Positions 16,835 through 24,841 of a stretch of 64,000 bases of DNA are shown here, one piece after another. Location: positions 50,638-114,637 of the forward strand of contig JALGZK010000006.1 of assembly GCA_025774935.1 (NCBI GenBank). Direction: 5' to 3'. Position numbers and translations under genes: made by a program. Under the pieces are notes generated by a model that ran no database searches, had not been told where the DNA came from, and saw only the letters and a list, made by a program, of their open reading frames with translations. The DNA is from a bacterium (GTDB lineage Bacteria > Joyebacterota > Joyebacteria > Joyebacterales > Joyebacteraceae). How positions within the stretch are numbered: the stretch's first letter is position 1; every line of letters begins with the position of its first letter.

Positions 16835-17755
16835 ATGAGGTCACGCATCGAACGTACGTCGCTCCCTGATCTCGACGCTCTCCGAGGCCTCCTCGGCGAG
16901 CGCGCAGGTCAGATCCGCGAAGGAGCGAAGCTCGTAGACGCCGACGCCCAGGGGCCGACGGGCGTCGATCTCATCGTTGCCAACGACGAGGGCAGTCCCG
17001 TTTTCGTGGACATCGTCCTGGACAGGGCGCAGGAGGTGCCGACCCTTATCTTCGACCACCTCGACTGGGTCGAGAGGAACAGCAGGCTGTTCCTCAAGGC
17101 CTACGCCTCCGACGGCATCAGCAAGGCGGACGAGCCCGGATTCGTGTTCGTCGCCGACGAGTTCCCGCCGGGAGTCGTTCGAGCGGTCGGCGCCATGCAG
17201 GGCATCGACGTGAGACTGATCCGGGCCGAGTACCTGCTGGTCGACGGCAGCGGCGACGTGCTTCTCACGGACGTGACGCCTGACGCCGCAGGTACCGCCG
17301 CGGACATCGTCGTGAGGCGACCGGGCGGGGACGGCGGGGCGCCCCCGACGCGCTCCGACGAGAGCAGCAGCGGACGCCGAATCGAGTCGAACGCGGTTCG
17401 CACGCTGATGGCCCTCTTCACCTCCGGCGTGGACGGTCTCGACGCGAGGATCACGCAGGTGGAGACGGACTCCGGCACCGTCTTCGCCCTCGGCGAGAGG
17501 ACGCTGGCCCGCGTCGCAGTCTCGCCCGGGAGCTTCACGGTGTCGCCGGGCGACCGGAACGAGAACCCGATCGTCGTCTCCGACCGCGTGTCGCTCGAGC
17601 GCGCGCTGAACGCCGTCGTCTCTCTCTTCGTGAGGGACGGTGGAACGCAGGGAGAGAGCGCGACCGAGGCGGCCACGGTCGAGCTTCCTGAGGAGGAGAA
17701 GGCGGAACTCGCGAGCATCTGGGAGAGCGTTGCCGCGCAGGGCGAGGCAGGCTAG
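16835..17755 (+). CDS. Unknown protein with possible degenerate PD-(D/E)XK-like N-terminal domain
   Basis: 306 aa. Residues ~45-90 (G-V-D-L-I-V-A ... P-V-F-V-D-I-V-L ... D-W-V-E-R-N) resemble the core of NucS/DUF91-type nuclease-fold proteins, where D ... E-x-K would be catalytic. Here the E-x-K position reads D-I-V, so activity is doubtful. The rest (~190-300) is mixed alpha/beta with no motif I know. ATG start with an AGGGAGGA site. Third and last gene of the ParA-CBM operon, followed by stacked hairpins. The fold assignment is tentative. Confidence 0.6.
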   Translation: MRSRIERTSLPDLDALRGLLGERAGQIREGAKLVDADAQGPTGVDLIVANDEGSPVFVDIVLDRAQEVPTLIFDHLDWVERNSRLFLKAYASDGISKADEPGFVFVADEFPPGVVRAVGAMQGIDVRLIRAEYLLVDGSGDVLLTDVTPDAAGTAADIVVRRPGGDGGAPPTRSDESSSGRRIESNAVRTLMALFTSGVDGLDARITQVETDSGTVFALGERTLARVAVSPGSFTVSPGDRNENPIVVSDRVSLERALNAVVSLFVRDGGTQGESATEAATVELPEEEKAELASIWESVAAQGEAG

Positions 17756-17790
17756 AGAGGCCCCGAACAGGGCACGGAAGGCACGAAAAG

Positions 17791-17818
17791 GCCCGGCGGC
17801 TCCTGGGAGCCGCCGGGC
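17791..17818 (+). terminator. GC-rich hairpin after the ParA-CBM operon
   Basis: Perfect 12-bp stem (17791-17802 with 17807-17818), loop CTGG. A second small hairpin (17828-17843) follows directly. Confidence 0.6.
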
Positions 17819-17864
17819 AAACAAAACAGGGGCTTTCGCCCCTTCATATAGTTAATACCGGGAA

Positions 17865-17910
17865 GTCCCCCGAAGTGAGAAGCCTTTTCTCAGCGGGGGA
17901 CGCTTTTTTT
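17865..17910 (+). terminator. Long hairpin with T-run
   Basis: A 7-bp outer stem (17865-17871 with 17895-17901) and an inner TGAGAA/TTCTCA stem, then GC and seven T. It is the clearest rho-independent terminator in the window and ends the plus-strand operon just before the convergent sigma-like gene. Confidence 0.8.
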
Positions 17911-17917
17911 CTCCCCG

Positions 17918-18460
17918 TCAGGAGGGCCTGGGGTGGAGCTCCTCCTCGATCTCCCTGAAGGCCGTCCTGATGCGCGACAGCTCGGTCGCCACGGTCCGTC
18001 TCGAGACCGAGAGTGCCTGAGCGACCTCAGTTTGAGTGAACCCTTGTGCTATAGCATGTGCAATCGTCTGCTGGCGAGGGGTGAGCTGGGCCAGTGTCTC
18101 GCTGATCTCCACCGAGAGAGCGAAGGCCTCCGGGACGACCTCGATCGGGGAGGTGAGCAGGATGTCGTGCCACTCGGTCGGGATGAACCTCAGGACCTCC
18201 GGATCGACGTCGCCGAGCACGCCGTAGAGGATCATCTGACGGCTCATGTCGCCGTCGGGACAGTCGACCGCGGTCCGGCTCATGAACTTCACGGCTCGCC
18301 AGCGGGCGCTCGAGAGGTACCAGCCCTTGGTCTTCCCCTCGGGCGCTCGCCAGATGTCGATCCTCATCTCCTGGGCGAGATCCTGCTGGAGCATCTCGTC
18401 CGGTGTGAGTCTCGCGGCGATGCGAGCGATCTCAGGTTCGAGTTCCCGCCACTTCTCCAT
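17918..18460 (-). CDS. Sigma-70-like/ECF-type regulator
   Basis: 180 aa from the ATG at 18460. An upstream GTG at 18538 would add 26 residues of low-complexity basic sequence and is less likely. The N-terminal half has the helix pattern of sigma region 2 (D-E-M-L-Q-Q-D-L-A-Q-E ... W-R-A-V-K-F-M). The C-terminal half has a clear region 4 helix-turn-helix (L-T-P-R-Q-Q-T-I-A-H-A-I-A-Q-G-F-T-Q-T-E-V-A then V-S-R-R-T-V). It would direct RNA polymerase or act as a LuxR-type DNA binder. No anti-sigma gene is adjacent, so the regulon is unknown. Confidence 0.75.
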   Translation of the reverse strand: MEKWRELEPEIARIAARLTPDEMLQQDLAQEMRIDIWRAPEGKTKGWYLSSARWRAVKFMSRTAVDCPDGDMSRQMILYGVLGDVDPEVLRFIPTEWHDILLTSPIEVVPEAFALSVEISETLAQLTPRQQTIAHAIAQGFTQTEVAQALSVSRRTVATELSRIRTAFREIEEELHPRPS

Positions 18461-18624
18461 GGTTCGCGATCCGCTCTTCGGTCCGCGGCACCGCCTTCGC
18501 CGGTGCCCTGTCGATGCCCTCACCCCTGATTCTGTCACGAGGCGTGCCCCGTGTCAAGAACGCGCCGGCTTCGCGGCTGCGCGCGAGCCACCTCCGCGGC
18601 GTCCGGGTCGTTCGGGCAAATAGG

Positions 18625-18654
18625 TTGACACTGCTTCCGTCTCGTCCATAGAAT
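18625..18654 (+). promoter_or_regulatory. Sigma70-type promoter
   Basis: TTGACA (18625-18630), 18-base spacer, TAGAAT (18649-18654), ~100 bases before the coiled-coil lipoprotein gene and divergent from the sigma-like gene. Confidence 0.65.
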
Positions 18655-18752
18655 ACACTAACAAGTTCCATGCCTGCCGGACGCGCCTCGTCGGGTGTGG
18701 GGGTCCGCCGACGCGGAGCCCGCCGCTCGACTCCCCAAGATCGGGAGGAACG

Positions 18753-19094
18753 ATGAGACGACTGACGACCCCGACTGCGCTCGCTCTTCTTCTGGTACTC
18801 GCCTTGCTACTTCTAGGAGGATGCGCCGGGAAGGACCAGTCGAACATCCCCGACGATCCTCGGCTGGTCTACAAGGAGCTCTACGAGATCGATGTCGACA
18901 TCGCGAACACCGAGGAGATCCTCAAGGGAAGCAAGGCTCAGCAGCAGATCGACGACAGCGCCGAGCTCAGGGAGGAGATTCGCAGGCTCGAGATGGAGCT
19001 CTACGAGCTCAGGGCCCAGCGGATGGCGCTGCAGGAGAGGCTCGACGAGCTCGAGGCCGAAGGCAAGGTGATGGAGCGCCAGGAGACGGAGTAG
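18753..19094 (+). CDS. Small coiled-coil lipoprotein
   Basis: 113 aa. Leu-rich signal with lipobox L-L-G-G-C (Cys near residue 24). The mature part from about residue 50 onward is a charged heptad-like coiled coil (repeated E/R/L with L at every third or fourth position). ATG with a GGGAGGAA site. It resembles small envelope spacer or scaffold lipoproteins (Lpp/YbgF-like) in form only; the family is not recognised. First gene of a short plus-strand set that continues with the transglutaminase-like protein. Confidence 0.75.
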   Translation: MRRLTTPTALALLLVLALLLLGGCAGKDQSNIPDDPRLVYKELYEIDVDIANTEEILKGSKAQQQIDDSAELREEIRRLEMELYELRAQRMALQERLDELEAEGKVMERQETE

Positions 19095-19250
19095 ACCGAC
19101 CCCGGTCTGCAGGCGCCAGCACACCAGGCGCCCGACGCGACGGTCCGGCCGCGGTCCTGGCGGACCTGGCCCGTGCTCTCGGCTCTGAACAAGCTCCCGG
19201 TGACCCAAGTGGACAGCCAACTCCCCCGACAATCCACCTCGTGGGCGGCA

Positions 19251-20744
19251 ATGCGTCGCCCGTGTGCCGCAGTCGCCCTGGCCCTTGTGGCGGCGGCTCC
19301 GGCCGTGCGCGCCGAGATCGTGAGCGACGCGTGGTACGTGTCGACACTCGGAGGGAGGCCGCTCGGCTACGCGCACGAGGTCGTCGAGGTGGGGGAGGAC
19401 GGTGTCATCCTCACGACCACTGAGACTCGGCTCACGATGCGTCGCGGGCCGGAGACCGTCAGCGTCGGCGCGACCGAGCGGTGGACGGAGAATGCAGCAG
19501 CTCGGCCCATGGAGTACGCGGCGACGATCCGGATGGCGTCAGAAGTGACGGTCATCACGGCCGTGGCGGGTGGTGGGCGCCTGAGGTTCGCGAAGCGCAT
19601 CGGAGACGATGAGACGGCGCGCGCCGTCGAAGCGCCGCCCGACCTTCTCTTCCCGGAGGGCGTGGCGAGGCTCCACGCCGCGCAGGGCTTCGCGGAGGGG
19701 AGCGCGTACGGCTACACGATCTTCGACCAGGAGTTCGAGGACCTCGGCGCCTGCGAGGTCCGCGTCGTGGGCCTGGACAGCCTCGAGCTCCTCGGAGAGG
19801 AGAGGCTCCTTCACAGACTCGTCGTCGTCAACGAGCTCTACGACGGGGTCGAGGTGCTGGAGTGGAGGGACGACGACGGCCGTCTCTGGAGGGAGGAGAC
19901 CCCCGCGCTCGGCCTCGTGCGAGAGAGGACGACCCGGGAGCTGGCGACTCAAACGCGCGAACCGGACGACATCATCGCCACGACTCTCGTCCGGAGCAAC
20001 GTCGTGCTGGCCGACCCGCACGCCGTCGACGCCGCCCTCTACGAGATCTGGCTCGACGGCACGGACGCGGCCCCGCGGGTGGTCGAGGACGCGAGGCAGT
20101 CGATCGAGGGGGAGACGGAACGCGGGGTCCGGCTCAGGGTCGAGAGAACCGAGCCTGCTCGCGGCGCCGCCGAAGCGCTCGGGACGGGGACGCTCGGGAT
20201 GGACGAGGCACTCGCCGAGTTCCTCGAACCCAGTCCCGTCCTGCCGTCGGACGATCCCGAGTTCGTGACGCTCGCCGCCTCGATCGTGGCCGAGGAGGAA
20301 GACGCCTGGGCTGCGGCGGTGGCGATCGAGCGGTGGGTCCGGGCGGCAGTGGAGGACAAGGGGTTCGGGACGGCGTTCGCCTCTGCGCGAGAAGTGCTGG
20401 AGGAAGGGGCGGGCGACTGCAGCGAACACGCGGTTCTGATGGCTGCGCTCGCCCGGGCCGCCGGCATCCCCTCGAGGATCGCCGCGGGACTCGTGTACTG
20501 GCAGGGCGCGTTCGCGTATCATATGTGGGTGGAGGTCTGGACTGGGGACGGGTGGTACGCCCTGGATCCGACGGTGGGGAAGGGGAGCGTCGACGCGACG
20601 CACGTGACGTTCGCCTCGAGCCCGGTGTCTGGAGGCAATGTGGCGGAGCTGTCTCTCGCCGTCATGCAGCTGGTCAACCGGGTCCGTGTCGAGCTGATCG
20701 AATACACGATCGATGGGAAGGTGTTCCGGGCCGCCGGCCACTGA
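19251..20744 (+). CDS. Secreted transglutaminase-like protein
   Basis: 497 aa. The ATG at 19251 sits directly before a signal peptide (residues 1-22, ending V-R-A). The C-terminal third has the transglutaminase/papain-like triad: G-D-C-S-E-H-A with Cys390, A-Y-H-M-W-V-E-V with His424, and Y-A-L-D-P-T with Asp439. The N-terminal ~350 residues are beta-rich and family-specific. Bacterial proteins of this type are mostly periplasmic and often act as proteases or crosslinkers; the substrate is unknown. A lipoprotein gene follows 55 bases later. Confidence 0.88.
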   Translation: MRRPCAAVALALVAAAPAVRAEIVSDAWYVSTLGGRPLGYAHEVVEVGEDGVILTTTETRLTMRRGPETVSVGATERWTENAAARPMEYAATIRMASEVTVITAVAGGGRLRFAKRIGDDETARAVEAPPDLLFPEGVARLHAAQGFAEGSAYGYTIFDQEFEDLGACEVRVVGLDSLELLGEERLLHRLVVVNELYDGVEVLEWRDDDGRLWREETPALGLVRERTTRELATQTREPDDIIATTLVRSNVVLADPHAVDAALYEIWLDGTDAAPRVVEDARQSIEGETERGVRLRVERTEPARGAAEALGTGTLGMDEALAEFLEPSPVLPSDDPEFVTLAASIVAEEEDAWAAAVAIERWVRAAVEDKGFGTAFASAREVLEEGAGDCSEHAVLMAALARAAGIPSRIAAGLVYWQGAFAYHMWVEVWTGDGWYALDPTVGKGSVDATHVTFASSPVSGGNVAELSLAVMQLVNRVRVELIEYTIDGKVFRAAGH

Positions 20745-20799
20745 TGGGCCGCGGCAGCCGGAGAGCAGCGACACTCACAAAGGACGGCAGGTGATTGCG

Positions 20800-21411
20800 A
20801 TGAACAGACTGGCGCTTGGGGCGGTGATCGTCATCACGGGGCTTCTCGTCCTCGGTTGCTCGAACGGTGAGGAGGCCGCGAGCGAGACCGAGGTCGACGT
20901 CGAGTCGCTCTCGGAGGGCGAGGTCATCGAGGAAGACGAGACCAGCGAGGCCGCGCGGGCGCGTGGGATCGCGGTCGAAGGAACGGAAGAAGAAGGCGAG
21001 CCCCAGATTCTGCTCGACAACCTCGTCTACGAGTGGCGCGTCGAACCCGAACCGGGCCTCCACGTGAAGCTCAAGTTCGTCAACCCGGTGGGGGGATACG
21101 AACGCGCGCGGGGACGGCTGTTCATGATCGCGTCGTCGAGGGTATACGATGTGACGGGCGTCTACCCCTGGGGTGTCGAGGTCGAGCGCGGGACGCCGAC
21201 GAACCACAGGGAAGGGACGCGGCTGCTCTTCCGCGACGAGCAGACCGTGCGCGCGGTCATCCCGTACAAGGCCACCGCGGGCTACTACGACGTTCTGAAG
21301 ATCATCGTGTTCGACGAAGAGGGCGGGATGTTCGTCAACACGACGTACGATCTGGAACTCACAGGAGAGCCGTCGGGCCCGAAGGAGCCGAAGCCCGACA
21401 TGGTCCTCTGA
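20800..21411 (+). CDS. Unrecognised lipoprotein with acidic N-terminal linker
   Basis: 203 aa. Lipobox L-V-L-G-C with Cys near residue 20, followed by ~45 residues rich in Glu/Ser/Thr, a linker that would extend the domain away from the membrane. The rest is beta-rich (about residues 70-190), possibly an immunoglobulin-like sandwich. The ATG at 20800 has a weak AGGACGG/GGCAGG site. Function unknown. It is followed closely by a 38-codon Lys-rich gene. Confidence 0.75.
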   Translation: MNRLALGAVIVITGLLVLGCSNGEEAASETEVDVESLSEGEVIEEDETSEAARARGIAVEGTEEEGEPQILLDNLVYEWRVEPEPGLHVKLKFVNPVGGYERARGRLFMIASSRVYDVTGVYPWGVEVERGTPTNHREGTRLLFRDEQTVRAVIPYKATAGYYDVLKIIVFDEEGGMFVNTTYDLELTGEPSGPKEPKPDMVL

Positions 21412-21432
21412 TCTGAGCCGGAGGAGGAACCC

Positions 21433-21549
21433 ATGTACCGCAAGGACAGGGCCGGACACGAGACCAAGAAGAAGGCGGTGCTCTCCAAGAAGGAGAAGCG
21501 CAAGAAGAAGAAGGAGAAGAAGCAGCAGAAGAACACGAGCCTCATCTAG
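21433..21549 (+). CDS. Lys-rich 38-aa protein
   Basis: 38 aa with a very strong GGAGGAGG ribosome binding site 6 bases before the ATG, 21 bases after the preceding stop. About 17 of 38 residues are Lys or Arg, in runs such as K-K-K-K-E-K-K, with an uncharged end (N-T-S-L-I). It is probably a real small basic protein, possibly binding nucleic acid or ribosomes, because the strong site and in-operon spacing are unlikely by chance. No family recognised. Confidence 0.6.
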   Translation: MYRKDRAGHETKKKAVLSKKEKRKKKKEKKQQKNTSLI

Positions 21550-21616
21550 GCCCGCGTCCCATGTGAGCGGGGGGCGCGGAATCCTATCCGTGGGCCCCGT
21601 CTTCGTCCTGCTTGCC

Positions 21617-22222
21617 CTACTCCCAGATGACCGTCAAGTCCTCGTCGGGCAGGAAGTCAGTTCTCTTCATATAGTAGAGGGTCGTGTCGCCGCGCACCTC
21701 CTCGCGGTCGGGCTCGAACGAGAGCTGCACGTCCGAGAGGTCCGCCGGTATCCGGAACTCGAACTCCGCGACCTCGATCGGACGACCCCACTGCTTCGTC
21801 GTCGTCACGATGTAGATCGCGTGGTTCCTCCTTATCTCCTGGACGTACTCGACGCGCACGGCACGCTCCTCGCGCGGCTCGAACGCCATGCTCCAATCGA
21901 TCCCGGTGGCCGACCTTGTGTATCCCAGCGGCTTCCACTCGCCGTCGACGAGCTGTCGCGCGCCGATGCGCAGCGGGTAGAGGTGATGCCTGTCGACGGG
22001 GAAGGGGTAGTGGATCGCGATCTCGAGGGGTTCGTCCGCAGCGCTCCGGAAGTAGTACGTCCCGTCGACCCGCGTTCGTCCCCGCGCGGTCTCCACGATC
22101 ACATACTCACGGTAGAACGAGACAGGTGGGGCCGGATACGCCTCGGGCCTCCCCTCGTGGCACGAAGGGAGGCCCGCAGCACAGAGCGCCAGACACACGG
22201 TGGCGAGCAGCCTGCTCTTCAC
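21617..22222 (-). CDS. Unrecognised lipoprotein
   Basis: 201 aa. Signal peptide with lipobox L-P-S-C near residue 21. The mature part is beta-rich with W-x-P-L-G-Y-T and an E-V-A-E-F-E-F-R-I-P strand pattern, like an interface or beta-sandwich domain. It lies 39 bases downstream of the beta-barrel gene on the same strand. Convergent with the Lys-rich gene. Function unknown. Confidence 0.7.
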   Translation of the reverse strand: MKSRLLATVCLALCAAGLPSCHEGRPEAYPAPPVSFYREYVIVETARGRTRVDGTYYFRSAADEPLEIAIHYPFPVDRHHLYPLRIGARQLVDGEWKPLGYTRSATGIDWSMAFEPREERAVRVEYVQEIRRNHAIYIVTTTKQWGRPIEVAEFEFRIPADLSDVQLSFEPDREEVRGDTTLYYMKRTDFLPDEDLTVIWE

Positions 22223-22261
22223 GATCCGTCCTTCGGGCGGCGCGCGCCCGCTCGCTGCGCG

Positions 22262-22759
22262 CTAGAGGTACAGGAACGCCGCCAGCCTGGTTCCCGTGTT
22301 GAGCTCGAACGAGCCGAAGAAGAGGCCGAGCCCAACCTCGCCGAGGAGACTGAGGTTCCTCATCACGAAGTACTCCCCGCCGAGCACGCCCATCAGCCCG
22401 AACTTCGTGTCGTCGTGCTTCTCTTCGCGGACCGTGCGCGACGTGTGTGTGACGTTCACGCGCCCGCCCACGTACGGCTGGAACCTCTCCTCGGTGTTCC
22501 AGAGTCTCCTGAGACCGAAGCCGACTCCGAAGTCCGTCTGGTCGTCAGAGTCGTCGGACGAGACCCTGAGCGCGACCCCGAGCTCGAGCGCGAGGTTCTC
22601 GCCCAGCCGCGTCGTCGCGAGGACAGTCGGACTCCCGCTCGGGAGCAGGACGCCGCCGATTCCGAATCCCTGCCCCCTCGTCTGGGTCTGCGACGCGGCG
22701 ATCGAGGGGATGATGATCAGGCAGGCGAGCGCGAGCGCCGCCGGGATGCGATGCTTCAT
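22262..22759 (-). CDS. Small outer-membrane beta-barrel protein
   Basis: 165 aa. ATG with a GAGGAGG site and a signal peptide ending A-S-Q near residue 24. Alternating amphipathic strands (G-F-G-I-G-G-V-L-L, Y-V-G-G-R-V-N-V, L-G-E-V-G-L-G-L-F-F) fit an 8-strand barrel of the OmpW/porin-family type. The extreme C-terminus A-A-F-L-Y-L has aromatic/hydrophobic ends. Probably co-transcribed with the following lipoprotein. Confidence 0.75.
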   Translation of the reverse strand: MKHRIPAALALACLIIIPSIAASQTQTRGQGFGIGGVLLPSGSPTVLATTRLGENLALELGVALRVSSDDSDDQTDFGVGFGLRRLWNTEERFQPYVGGRVNVTHTSRTVREEKHDDTKFGLMGVLGGEYFVMRNLSLLGEVGLGLFFGSFELNTGTRLAAFLYL

Positions 22760-23076
22760 GGAACCTCCTCCGGGTGGCGTGAGGCCGACCGGGCCGGCCC
22801 CGACCGTTGCTGTCTCGCGCGCCTCGGATGTCCCCGGGGCGAGCGAGCGCATCCTAGCACCGGCCCCGGGAGGTGTCAACACAGCCAACCCGCGCTCCCG
22901 GGGACGTTGGACCGCTGAGGAGCGCCCCTTCCTCGGCACCCGAAATCCGGTCAGGCCCGGCTCTTTCCACTTGACCTGAGGTGGGCAGCATGTTACGTTT
23001 TGATGGAGAATCTGCATGTGGTCAACGGAAGTCACGAGGCAGCCCGGCCGGGCTGGTTGTCGCAAAGGAGCTTCAG

Positions 23077-23646
23077 ATGCCGAACGCGCAGGAGGTAGGA
23101 CAGAGGCTGAAGGCAGTGCGCAAGGAACGCGGGATGACGCTCAAGCAGGTGGCCGAGTCCTCAGGCATGTCGCCGACCCACATCTCGGAGATCGAGCGCG
23201 GCAAGACGTCTCCGACGGTCGGGGCGCTCAGGAAGATCGCGGGCGCTCTCGACAAGGAGACCGCGTACTTCGTCGAGGACAGACCGCTCCCGCGTGTTTC
23301 CGTTGTCAAGAAAGAGGACCGCGACGTCGTGCTGGTCGAGGGCGCGGACGAGGCGTTCGTCACGGGGAAGGCATTGACGAGCGGGATCCCCGCGGGACGC
23401 GTCCGTCTGCTTCAGCTCGACGGGAACGACGGGAACGCGACCATCAACCATAGGCACGACGGCGAGGAAGCGCTGATCATGCTGAGCGGGAAGGCGAAGG
23501 TGGTGGTCGGGGAGGACGAGTTCACGCTCGACCCCGGCGACTGCCTGCACTTCGCCGCAGGGACTGAGCACACGATCTCCTTCACCGGAGACGGCAGGAA
23601 CCGTGCGCTCCAGGTTCTGGTCTCGCCCGGCTCCATTCGCTGGTAG
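23077..23646 (+). CDS. XRE-family regulator with C-terminal cupin
   Basis: 189 aa from the ATG at 23077 (AAAGGAG site). Residues ~6-62 are a helix-turn-helix (G-Q-R-L-K-A-V-R ... T-L-K-Q-V-A-E ... T-H-I-S-E-I-E-R-G-K). Residues ~110-185 are a cupin_2 barrel with H-R-H-D-G-E-E-A-L and G-D-C-L-H-F ... E-H metal-site positions. This is the PuuR/SutR-type architecture, in which the cupin senses a small ligand. No metabolic genes are adjacent, so the target is unknown. A possible promoter (TTGACC at 22971-22976) lies upstream. Confidence 0.9.
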   Translation: MPNAQEVGQRLKAVRKERGMTLKQVAESSGMSPTHISEIERGKTSPTVGALRKIAGALDKETAYFVEDRPLPRVSVVKKEDRDVVLVEGADEAFVTGKALTSGIPAGRVRLLQLDGNDGNATINHRHDGEEALIMLSGKAKVVVGEDEFTLDPGDCLHFAAGTEHTISFTGDGRNRALQVLVSPGSIRW

Positions 23647-23677
23647 CCACAACGTCGCGAGCCACACAGACAAGAAT

Positions 23678-23701
23678 GCGGGGCGGCTGCTGCCGCCCCG
23701 C
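23678..23701. terminator. Terminator hairpin between convergent genes
   Basis: A perfect 10-bp stem (23678-23687 with 23692-23701), loop TGCT, then TTCTTC on the plus strand. It lies between the regulator and the convergent PorV-like gene. Confidence 0.75.
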
Positions 23702-23802
23702 TTCTTCGCTCTCCGGGAATGTCGTCTGTCGGGTCTGTGTGTCGTCGCGGCCTCTCGGCAAGAAGCGGGCCGTCCGGAAAGCCACCCACTACGTTCCAGT
23801 CG

Positions 23803-24813
23803 CTACAGTCCGAATCCCATCGATAGTCTCAGCGTGTCCTCCAGGTGGCCGAAGAGGTACGCGATGTCCAGGCCGATGACGCTCGATCCGGCCGCGACGT
23901 TCGCGCCCGCCCCCACGGAGAACTCCGAGAGCTCGCCCGACGATATCTCCTTGCGGTAGCCGCCGCGCAGAGCCGCCACGTCGAACAGCGTCACCTCCGC
24001 GCCGAGGAGCACGAGGTCGCGGCTGTCCTGGTGGAGGGCCTTGTCGAGATCGAGCTCCAGCAGAACGTTCCGGTGCGGCCGTGCCGCGACGCCGAACGCC
24101 AGCGCTGGCGGTACGCCTTCGTTGTACGAACCGCCGGCCGTGCTCTCCCAGCTGAGCGTGCTCAGTATGTCGCGCGCGGCGATTCCGAACGTGACGCGTT
24201 CTGTCACCGGGATCGTGGCGCCCGCGTCCAGCCCGAAGCCCAGCGCGCTTCCGGACACGTCGTCCTCGAAGCCGCTCGGGCTTCCGAAGGACGCCAGTCT
24301 CGTCCGGACGGTCGCCCCGACGTTCGTCGGACCGGCGTCGAGCCAGGGGAGTGACGACAGCGACGTCGCCGCTCCGAGGAGGACGGTCGTCTCCGAGAGC
24401 ACGTCGTCCCCCGAGTAGAGCAGCCCGATCCCGAGCGTGTACCGCTCACTCAGGCGGTAGGCAGCCGACGCCGCCGTGTAGGGGACGAGCCCCATGACGT
24501 CGGCGTAGTCGACGCTGAACTCCTTCGACCGTTCCCCGACGGCGAGCCCTGCCGGATTCCAGTAGAGGGAGCCCGCGCCGTGCGAGGTCACGACGACCGC
24601 TCCGCCCATGCCCATCGAGCGGGCGCCGATGCCCACGTCGACGAACGCGCCGGGGATGTCTGACACGCCTTCCGCCGAGGCGCCGGCGGGGAAGCACACC
24701 CCGAGCCCGATCGCCACGACCAGGGCGGCCGCCACTCCCGCCGACCGTCGGACCATCGCCCCTGAGCGGGCGACCGACGGGTGCAGCCTTCTACTGCGTG
24801 ATGTTCTCTCCAT
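23803..24813 (-). CDS. PorV/PorQ-type outer-membrane protein
   Basis: 336 aa. After a signal region (the hydrophobic core ends near residue 47), it begins D-I-P-G-A-F-V-D-V-G-I-G-A-R-S-M-G-M-G-G-A, with S-L-Y-W-N-P-A-G-L, the signature of the PorV/UPF0164 family. In type IX secretion PorV shuttles cargo carrying C-terminal domains. The remainder is a beta-barrel ending L-R-L-S-M-G-F-G-L. It is encoded 28 bases downstream of the 1704-aa protein whose C-terminal domain is of the cargo type, so the two probably work together. The start could be either Met 1 or Met 20. Confidence 0.85.
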   Translation of the reverse strand: MERTSRSRRLHPSVARSGAMVRRSAGVAAALVVAIGLGVCFPAGASAEGVSDIPGAFVDVGIGARSMGMGGAVVVTSHGAGSLYWNPAGLAVGERSKEFSVDYADVMGLVPYTAASAAYRLSERYTLGIGLLYSGDDVLSETTVLLGAATSLSSLPWLDAGPTNVGATVRTRLASFGSPSGFEDDVSGSALGFGLDAGATIPVTERVTFGIAARDILSTLSWESTAGGSYNEGVPPALAFGVAARPHRNVLLELDLDKALHQDSRDLVLLGAEVTLFDVAALRGGYRKEISSGELSEFSVGAGANVAAGSSVIGLDIAYLFGHLEDTLRLSMGFGL

Positions 24814-24841
24814 CGTGTCTTCCCTCGCTCTCTGGCGTCGG

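Noticed and set aside
14616-17755. The ParA operon as a chromosome partition (parAB) locus
   Set aside because: No ParB-like protein and no parS-like palindrome is nearby, and the ParA carries a glycan-binding domain.
17791-17910. The run of hairpins as a CRISPR array or repeat element
   Set aside because: The three stems differ in sequence and have no spacers; they fit stacked terminators.
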